Shown: positions 56,737 through 64,000 of the stretch, in pieces
How positions within the stretch are numbered: the first letter of the stretch is position 1
Layout: each line of letters opens with the position of its first letter
Assembly: GCA_021307315.1 (NCBI GenBank)
Contig: JAJSPD010000068.1
Coordinates: 1-64,000 of the forward strand
Direction: 5' to 3'
Length of the DNA stretch: 64,000 bases
From: Bisporella sp. PMI_857
Lineage: Eukaryota; Ascomycota; Leotiomycetes; Helotiales; Helotiaceae
Made by a program: the position numbers and the translations under genes
The notes under the pieces: model-generated
The model's input: only the letters and a program-made list of their open reading frames with translations
The model's database searches: none
What the model was told of the DNA's origin: nothing

Positions 56737-58019
56737 TCATACATTGGCTTTTGCTGCATATTCATCCCATCGCGTCATCTCGTCGGGTCGCAATCTGCCA
56801 GGGAAAAAGGTATCCCTCATGCTCAGTCCTACGCCTGGGTAGCGTTCCTCTATGGCAAATAGTGTAGCCATGACCCCCATTTCGCCGATGACGGTTTTGT
56901 AAATGAGAGGCATGCCAAAGGCGGCTGGACTGCGTCGCCAACCAGCAACAAATATGTTTTGTAGGATCCCGATGCCACCAACACCTAGCAGAAACCAGGT
57001 ATTGCTCTTAATACCTGCTGCAGATACAAGTAGAAGGATCCAGAGCAGAGCCAGAGTTACCACGGTGATTCGAGTAAGATTCGAGGCTGAAACGTTAATA
57101 TTGACTGGGCCGGCCGCCAGATCTTCGAGATCTAATCCTACACCATCGCCACGCACAACGATTGCGTGCTGGGCACCATTGCCGCGAGTCAACACCACGG
57201 TTTTCTTGGATGCCCTACGGCAAGCCCATTTCTCCTTGCGCCACTGGTTCAGCGAGCCGGTCGTAAAGGCAAGGGCGATGCCAGCCGCTGTTATCAGTAG
57301 GATGGACCAGTCCCCAAAAATGCCGCATGGAATAGCAGCAACTCCAAGCTGAAGAAAAGCGATTCCAAAGCCACTGTAGTAGACTGCATCATAGCCTGGA
57401 GAACCCGGCATGGCAGGAGCAGCCCGATAGAAGGACACGCAGAGACCGACCTGGGCCGGATGTGCCACGCTTTGTCCCGACCCGGCCTTTTCGGCTTCGG
57501 CAGCATCCCGCTGTTGTCTCCATCTACGCACCAACATTGTGTCAAGATGCTGGCGGACATCTCTATCCATCCAGCTCTCGTAGTCTCTCAAGACACGGCC
57601 CAGAATCCAACTTGCATTATCCCGAACATATCCAGTCTTGGCATTGATAACCTTGCATGCATTATCCGGCGGGGGCATGAGTTTGTTTTCTCCTATGGCA
57701 GAGACGACGGCGGTGACGGCATATGCGGCCCATCCTGTACGGCAGAGCTTTATTAGCACCGAGATCAAGTCTCATTGTCGCGTCTGAAAGTCGCAGCAGA
57801 ATCGGAGTGGTGCTGCATACCGAAAGAGAACGTCACTGGCGTCAGCCGTGAGCCTGCCAGCTGGGCGAGTGCCCCCGCAACAACCCCACCGCCTAGGATG
57901 AGCAACACAGAGAAAACATCCCCAGGATGCGACCACTGCTGGGTGAATTCGTCGGAGGGGATACTAGGGACGAAAGAACGACGGAGGTGCGATAACAATT
58001 GAGGCAGCAATGGGGCCAT
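56737..58019 (-). CDS. Gene E: multi-pass membrane protein, unknown family
   Basis: Two exons, 58019-57821 and 57734-56737, joined over an 86-nt intron (GTATGC donor, GCTAATAA branch, TACAG), give 398 aa. Hydrophobic segments: DVFSVLLILGGGVVAGALA, WAAYAVTAVVSAIG, AVYYSGFGIAFLQLGVAAI, WSILLITAAGIALAF, ITVVTLALLWILLLVSAAG and WFLLGVGGIGILQNIFVAG. Cytosolic parts have KTGYVRDNASWILGRVLRDY, ESWMDRDVRQHLDTMLVRRW and a C-terminal IGEMGVMATLFAIEERYPGV, FFPGRLRPDEMTRWD. The last segment recurs in uncharacterised fungal membrane proteins, but I cannot name the family. Its place beside genes A-D suggests a shared process. Confidence 0.82.
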
Positions 58020-59500
58020 CTGCGCCTGGTAGTTGCGTCCTGGGCTGACCTGATGGTGATGTTGTTTTCCCTATTATTATGGAGGGAGCTGAGCGCGAAG
58101 TCTAGAAATGACCATTCTTGGCCAATCTAGCTGACATAATCGGTGAAGTGGTCTGTCGGTGCTTGAGATTTGAGGCTGACGTCAACATTAATCATGGGGC
58201 ACCAGTGGTAGGTGAAAAGGGCAAATATTTGACTTCCTGGCCGCAAAACAATTGCACATTGCGCTGGCGTCTAGTGGGGCAAAATTTGGTCGATCCCTCC
58301 AAACTAAAGTGGTAGGGAGCCGCATTTGAGCCCACAATCCTCCAAATCTCAACCAAGATGGTGGGGAGCCGCATTTTGACCCCTCCATTCTAAGAATACA
58401 CTTCGCGAGATAAGCACTTCACCACGCAAGTCCACCCGGCTTTGTTCGATTGTACTTCATAAGGCTTTCTATCTCCTAGCGGTAGACGAGCCCTGGTAAC
58501 CCTTATAACGTTAAAAGCCACATGCGTAGCTGTATCTTTTTCGTTATATTCCAGAATATATTTTCGGCGAAATCGAGCATTCAAACTCGGGTTTTCGCTT
58601 CTTTCTTCGGGCAATCTGTGTGATCACGTGAATGGAAAGTCAGTCCTGGCGTTACCGGCCAGTCCACTTTCGCTATTTTTGCCTCTGCCTCTCTTACCAG
58701 GGCGGTTAGATGACAAAGGCTGTTCCTCCCAGCTTCAATAGCTTAGAGAAGCCTTTCTGTTGTGCGGGATTTCTTTTACGACATGCGGCAAATGTGACCA
58801 AGAAATTAAAGTCTGTGGGTGTTACGGCCAAGTCTTACCAACCACTAGATAGAAGACCTGCCAAGTAGCTAAGGCCTTTGTAGAAGTAGGTGTATCACGT
58901 ATCACCGTAGATCCCGATAACTAGTAAAGAATACTATTTGAGTTGAACACGAAGCTCTTACCTAAGAAAGTTGTCTTCATATATACCATAGAGCCTTCGT
59001 GTTACTCGGGATCTCCGGTTCGACACACCAAGGGTTCTCTGTGTAGGCGAGCTAACCAAGCCTCTGGCTCCATGGTGTTGTTGCCACATAACAGTAATAA
59101 AGCAATATATTGTAGAGACGTAACTGTATTAGCAAAACCAAGCGAAACGCCTAATTTAAGCTAAATTAAAGTTTTTATATATTTTCTGGTAATGTATACA
59201 TAAACAATAAAGTTTACTAAATGGAACATCAATAAGGGAATTACCAACCCAACATCCTCCAAAGCATAGGCAAAAGCAAAGCTGAAACAACATTGCAGAC
59301 AGTGTGATACATAATCACCATTTTCATGTTTCTGCATTGCCGATAACTTCGTTAGTCTTTGTCCGCCAGACAGATGAATTTGTTGAATCTAGTTTTTGTT
59401 TGGGCTTTTGAAGGTACTTAACAGCGGCAGTACATCAACAGGAGCACACTCTCTACACGATGTCCAGATTTTCCAATCGTTGTTGAAGTGAAAGGACTGC
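58020..59500. other. Intergenic, decayed sequence
   Basis: Only short frames. Contains the imperfect direct repeat listed at 58311-58383 and AT-rich sequence from 59150. No gene can be supported. Confidence 0.5.
58311..58383. repeat. Direct repeat of about 23 bp
   Basis: GGTAGGGAGCCGCATTTGA (58311 on) and GGTGGGGAGCCGCATTTTGA (58360 on) lie 49 bp apart, and each is followed by a CCC stretch. It may be part of an old transposon end. Confidence 0.5.
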
Positions 59501-60616
59501 TCACGTAAACATAATCTTATTTCTCAACACTCCAATGTTGCTAATTTCAACTTCTACGACGTCTCCGTTGGCCAGGAAAGTTTTCGGCTTCATGAAAGCA
59601 CCCACCCCAGCACAAGTACCAGTCATGATTGCGGTTCCTGCTGGAATTGTTGTGCCTAATTAAAATGCTCAGCTTGTGTTCAAATATAGAAGCAAAAACT
59701 GCACATGTCCAAGGCGCAATATCTACCTTGACTCATCCTGCTTAAAATCTGGGCTGGGCTGAAGATAAGATCTCCTTTGAACTCAGCCTCCTGCCTTACT
59801 TTCCCGTTAACTCTAACAATGATTTTCTTGTTGTCGTACACATCACCAAACGCCTCTGGCGATACAAGAACAGGGCCTAGAGGTGCGAATTTGTCGAAGG
59901 CTTTAGCGAAGAAGAACTGCCCACCAGCTTGGTCTGGCAGCTGGTGTAACCTACAGGAGAGGTCGTTGCCGCAGGTGTAGCCAAGTATATAGAGATGTGC
60001 GTCTGAGACGGAGACGTCTTTGCACGTCTTGGATGTTACGAAGACTAGCTCTCCCTGTAGAAGGTCACTTCATCGTTCCTGGAAGGTGCAAGGGGGAAAC
60101 CTACTTCGTAGTCTGGAAATGTGGATGCGCAGAATTTGTTCATTTCAATATCCTCATCCGGATCTGCGAGAGAGGTATGTGGCTTTGTCCACAAAGGCGG
60201 AGCAGCTGGGATTTTCAGCTAGATGACTCGTAAGGGTTTATGCAATATGTGGTAGTGGACAATTACACTTACCGATGCCTCGGCAGCATGACTTCTATAG
60301 TTCAATCCCACGCAGTAAAGGGGTACATTTGGATATGGCACAGGAGCCAAAAGCTATTAGCATAAATTCGTTCATTAGCTACAACCCATATGAAAGCAAG
60401 AAGGTTTCTGGAATTCCAAACACGCAACATAATATATACCTTGGCGATGGCAACCTGCTTCCCAAGTGATTCAATCCCAACGTCCTCAAATGATTTGAAG
60501 CCGGTGATTTGGGTACCTAACGCGGGTACCTCGCTTGTCTGAGCTCCAAGATCAGCAAAGTACGGTTGCCCATCGAGTGCGCTTTCAAAGCGGATAAGTC
60601 GTGAAAATCTGGGCAT
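59501..60616 (-). CDS. Fumarylacetoacetate-hydrolase-family protein
   Basis: Five exons (60616-60440, 60353-60273, 60218-60105, 60054-59727, 59655-59501) give 284 aa (855 nt); introns are 50-86 nt, all GT-AG. The short N-terminal domain begins MPRFSRLIRFESALDGQPYF. The FAH fold shows YCVGLNYRSHAAEAS, PPLWTKPHTSLADPDEDIE, FPDYEGELVFVTSKTCKDVS with the metal-binding Glu pair (E124, E126), GYTCGNDLSCR with the metal Asp, FAKAFDKFAPLGPVLV, and the end SNIGVLRNKIMF. Members cleave carbon-carbon bonds of diketo or hydroxy-dienoic acids using Mg2+ or Mn2+, as in aromatic breakdown. The exact substrate is not clear, and it is shorter than true FAH (about 420 aa), closer to acylpyruvase-type members. 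It is divergent from a Zn2Cys6 factor. Confidence 0.93.
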
Positions 60617-60865
60617 TGTCGGAAATGGTAGATAGATGTGCAGAATGCAGGTGAAGGAGAATTTGGACTTGTGGCTTCGTCCGCTAGATATATATAAGGA
60701 TACTTATGCATATCGATGTTTGTTTTGAGTGAAACTGAGTTCAGCAGTTCCCTTCTGGGAGGAGCCAAGGTTAGATGCCCATATTTCTAAGGGCCGGGGA
60801 TATCTAGCGTTGCGCGGTTCAGGGTCTGAGTGGGGCATAATCATGAGGCCGCATCATCAACCGCG

Positions 60866-60929
60866 GAGCATCTAAATCGCGGAATATCTAAATCGTGGAA
60901 CATCTAAATCGCGGAACATCCAAATCGTG
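60866..60929 (+). repeat. 4 x 16-bp tandem repeat in divergent promoter
   Basis: Four head-to-tail units of the form GA(A/G)(C/T)ATC(T/C)AAATCG(C/T)G. CGCGG and CGTGG steps recur every 16 bp at the unit joints, about one and a half helix turns apart. Zn2Cys6 proteins often bind CGG half-sites, so this is a candidate operator. Confidence 0.75.
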
Positions 60930-61053
60930 GGGTCGGGGCATCTAGTATATATAACCTTACTTTGTGCCGCGGGACAACTTTAAACAACGTCTATCCCCTC
61001 AGCCTGGAAGCCGGAATTGAACTGAACAACAATCAACCCGCGAGCGAGACTTC

Positions 61054-61164
61054 ATGCCCTCGGAAGACCAATATCAACAGCAGCATTACGAACACGGACA
61101 CCGACACCGACACCAGCAACAACCTCCACAGTTGCCAGCGCAGTACTGCAGCAGTGCATTGTGA
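61054..61164 (+). other. Upstream open reading frame in the transcription-factor leader
   Basis: 36-codon ATG frame (MPSEDQYQQQHYEHGHRHRH...) ending 145 bases before the main ATG. Near its end lies GTGAGT, a possible donor, so it could instead be an alternative first exon. Either way it could damp translation of the factor. Confidence 0.4.
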
Positions 61165-61309
61165 GTAAAGTGCAGCTTTTGGACCCGTAAACTCCCTCCA
61201 GGCAAAACCCGCCGACCGACGACTTCCACGAAGGCCGCCCGCATTGCGGCAGTCCAGTCCACCAAGAAGTTCTCCTCAGCCAGCCCGGCTTTTACGTTAA
61301 CGTTAATAA

Positions 61310-63568
61310 ATGTCTCTGCACAACTACTCCGAGAGTCTGACATCCTGGCTCGATCAAGACCTTTTCTGGCGGCAGCCGTCCCCGCAACTCCAACCATTCG
61401 AGTCGATGAACTCAGAGCCTCCGACCTCTGGCAGCGGTAGGGCATGTCAGAGGTGCATAGTGTGAGTACTCCCGCAATGTTATAGGCTCTTGGTTCCCGC
61501 TTAACGATATGCCCCGCAACTAGCAAGAAGGTGAAATGTAAGTCATGCTTCTTTACTGCCTGCCCCATCCACGGCTACGGATTCAGTATCTTTAGGTAAT
61601 CGGCACCGACCATCATGTTCTCGATGTGCTGAAGTCGAGAGTACGTGTGTGTACTCGTCCTCGAAGAGGAAACCGGGCCCAGCTAAGGGTTCTCGCCGTA
61701 AACGGCCTAACATCTCTCCTGACGGTCCAAGTTCAGGTAAGTGACCTTTTTAAGAATGACTGTGAATTTGCTCACATTATAAACGCCAAGACCTCCGGTC
61801 TCAGTTATCTCCAGCGACCACAAATGGTACCGTACAGAATCTTCGGCAGCCGCCTGTTTCGTTGGAAGATCTAAGTTCTCGGCAAGCCCTCCCAAGGCCC
61901 GCTACGCTGTTAAATGGTACCCCTCCCAGTTCTATTATAATCAGTTCCATAGATCATGGGAATGTAGAGGAATTTCCGGTCTATCCTCAGCTACCGGCTG
62001 CGCAGGAACGTCAGTTGTGAGTTGAAAATCTCTTGTGTCGCCTTTGGGCTAGTGAAAGCTCACAACTTGATAGGCTTGAAGATTTCTTCACGTACATTCA
62101 CCCTTCGATACCCTTGTTCAACAAAAGTCATTTTATAGAGCGATACAAGCAAGGCCTTGTAACTCGCGAGCTATTGCAAACACTCCTGACGGTGTCTGCA
62201 CGGATTCTGGGAGCTGCCGCAATTGTGTCCAGTTGTAGCCAGATAGAGTGTATGGCCTTTCTGCTCTCAGGCAATCCTATCAGCGAAGAGGACTCTTGTG
62301 ATAATGTTCCGTTGAGTAAATTTCAGCAAGCTTGTTTACTGGCGTTTTACGAGTTTCACCAATTACCCAGCCAAAAATCGTGGCAAAAGATTGGAGAACT
62401 TGCTCGAAAAGCTTATCAGTGCGACCTCCACCAAGTTGACAATCCAGACTGCCGCTTTCTCAATGCAAATGGATCAGTGCCCGAAGAAGATATCGATGAG
62501 TGGCGGAATGTGTGGTGGTGCATTTACTGTTTGGATTCTTATTGTAATATCACCGCCGTAACGCCATTTGTCGTGGAGCTAGAGAGCATCAGGACTGCTC
62601 TAACTGTGATATTTCCGCCAGAATGCGGCCGCACTAAAGGTGCTGATGCAGTCTTTCTTCCTGCGGAAACGGGATTACTCTGGAAGACAACGAAATATAT
62701 TTTTTCTTGTCCTGGAGACCCTAATCCAATCATACATCTGATCACCACCACACTCCTAAAGGAAGCCGGACTCCTTCTTCGACTGTGGAAGCAAAATCCG
62801 TCTGAACGCCTGAAGCCCCGGTTTTCCATTCTCGAAGACCATATTTCCACCGTCCGGCTTGCTTTGCCCTCAAGGTATCTTGATGTAGCGCGTAATGTCA
62901 GAAATAATGAGCAAAACGCGGAGCACCATGCTCGACTCATTTGCATTCTCCACCTTCACGCTGCGCGCCTCCTGGTCTCTCAACCCATCCAGGAACCGGT
63001 TAATGACGCAAAATGGTTGCGTCGGTGGCACGGAATCTTAGAACATTGCGAGGAGGTAGTCTCAGTAGTCAGGCAGTGGAAAACACAAAATTGCCTATCT
63101 GTTGATCCGGCAATCTGTTTCATTATCTCAGGAGTCCTTATCACACTGCATCTACTTTCAAAGGACGGCACAATCGTCAATCCTGAACTTCAATCCAGGC
63201 TCCTCACTCAGAAGCATCTGCTATGTTTGTTTCTTGAGCAGTTTGCGTCTATTTGGCAATTGCCACGCTTTCTATTAGGTTAGCCCCGTGAACAGTCCCC
63301 ATCTACACATCAGCTTACATTTTCCCCAGCGTCCTTCCAAAACTTCTCCAGGAAGTTTTCGGGTCCGCTCACAACCGCCGATATCGATCAAATCTTGAGA
63401 CAGAATCTAGGTTTATTACACCAAGGCTGGTTTAAGCTGACCTCAATGACGCCGAACGATTTACAACCACCAGCAGCCCATAGCGTAGACAAGGCTGTAC
63501 TTTCAGAAGGTGACTTTAATGATTGGGAGTTGTGGGCTAATGGTTCGAACATAAGCTTCTCGGCATAG
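61310..63568 (+). CDS. Zn2Cys6 transcription factor with fungal-specific middle domain
   Basis: Six exons give 655 aa: 61310-61461, 61524-61537, 61596-61736, 61815-62016, 62059-63278, 63330-63568 (1968 nt). The binuclear zinc cluster is CX2CX6CX6CX2CX6C (C46, C49, C56, C63, C66, C73), split over three exons, one only 14 nt long. A basic linker KRKPGPAKGSRRKRP follows. The middle homology domain shows DFFTYIHPSIPLFNKSHFI, ARKAYQCDLHQVDNP and WRNVWWCIYCLDSYC. The C-terminus has FQNFSRKFSGPLTTADID and an acidic end FNDWELWANGSN. The fourth intron is very short: 42 nt with the acceptor used here, 36 nt with an earlier TAG. It is a nuclear regulator, probably of the divergent FAH-family gene; that link is inferred from position. 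Confidence 0.93.
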
Positions 63569-64000
63569 GTCTGATAGAGATTTCTAGATTTGTCTAAGGA
63601 ATTCAGAAACAAAACATCTTGTGGCAGCGTGATTCACTCTCCAGATCATTGTAGATCTGTTGTTCTTCGGTCGACGATGGAGATCACGGACATATGTAAA
63701 CATTTGGTACGATGTAGTGGATAGTTCTGAATTGAACAGAACCCTAAGAAAAGTCATAAAAATTAAGATTAGCTCCTTCTAAGCACCTTGAGGGTTTTGA
63801 GCTTTCACGCGAGTTCTATGTACAAAATGAACCGATCAGTGAGCTATAAGTTGAATAAGTCAGCAAGTCAGTTGCAGGACCTTTGGTCAGTCAGTCAGTT
63901 GGAAATATATCCTCAAATTATCACCAACCTGCTGACTCATTGCACACAAAGTTTCGCTGAAGTCTAATTCATTCATCTAATAGCCTGATATCTAATAGCT
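63569..64000. other. 3' flank, no gene seen
   Basis: AT-rich sequence with short GTCAGTCAGTCAG-type and CTAATAGC repeats near 63870-64000. No coding frame can be supported. Confidence 0.5.

Larger units (their letters stand above)
60617..61309. promoter_or_regulatory. Shared divergent promoter of FAH-family gene and Zn2Cys6 factor
   Basis: 693 bp between the two start codons. It includes the tandem repeat at 60866-60929, a TATATATAA box just after it (about 60946-60954, facing the transcription factor), CCGCGG near 60861, and an upstream frame at 61054-61164. The arrangement fits a regulator and its target under common control; binding is not shown. Confidence 0.6.

Overview
This window is a chromosome segment of a filamentous ascomycete fungus. 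The genes are split by short GT-AG introns of about 41-107 nt with clear branch sites. The families are typical of Pezizomycotina, probably a leotiomycete-like genome: HET proteins, Clr5, DUF6536, a Zn2Cys6 factor, an asco-type laccase and a P450. Old transposons carry C-to-T stop codons of the RIP kind. No tRNA, rRNA, CRISPR or replication origin was recognised. I reconstructed exon structures by hand from splice sites, reading frame and family motifs. Totals that divide by three are stated in the entries.

Layout. At 0-2.4 kb is a mutated Ty1/copia relic, its LTR and a pogo-type MITE. At 2.8-9.6 kb are an ankyrin protein, a small membrane protein and a GPI-anchored secreted protein. At 12.2-14.8 kb is a large HET-domain protein. 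At 16.8-23 kb are a seven-exon laccase, a small secreted protein transcribed divergently from it, and an uncharacterised LPREIRD-type protein. The stretch 23-29 kb is gene-poor, with one cysteine-containing secreted protein and a broken kinase. At 29.4-32 kb is an 818-residue Clr5-domain protein with a GC-AG intron. At 33-37.6 kb are a tiny Ser-rich gene, a second broken kinase and an alpha/beta hydrolase. At 37.6-40.5 kb lies a repeat-rich stretch with a solo LTR flanked by a 5-bp duplication. At 40.5-45.2 kb a complete P450 (also with a GC-AG intron) is convergent with a DUF6536 membrane protein.

The most interesting part is 48-58 kb. It holds two divergent paralogues made of membrane helices followed by a long Ala-rich helical tail (genes A and B), a HET-like protein (D), an uncharacterised protein with a Gly/Pro/Gln-rich C-terminus (C), and a multi-pass membrane protein of unknown family (E). 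A and B share a DFFxxAxxAWxAIxT motif and a GPLR(Y/F)G motif. I see no metabolic enzymes here. The mix of a HET domain with membrane helical proteins suggests a non-self recognition or cell-death locus. That is inference.

At 59.5-63.6 kb a fumarylacetoacetate-hydrolase-family enzyme and a Zn2Cys6 transcription factor are divergent. They share a promoter with a 4 x 16 bp tandem repeat whose units end in CG-rich steps, which makes a local regulator-target pair likely.
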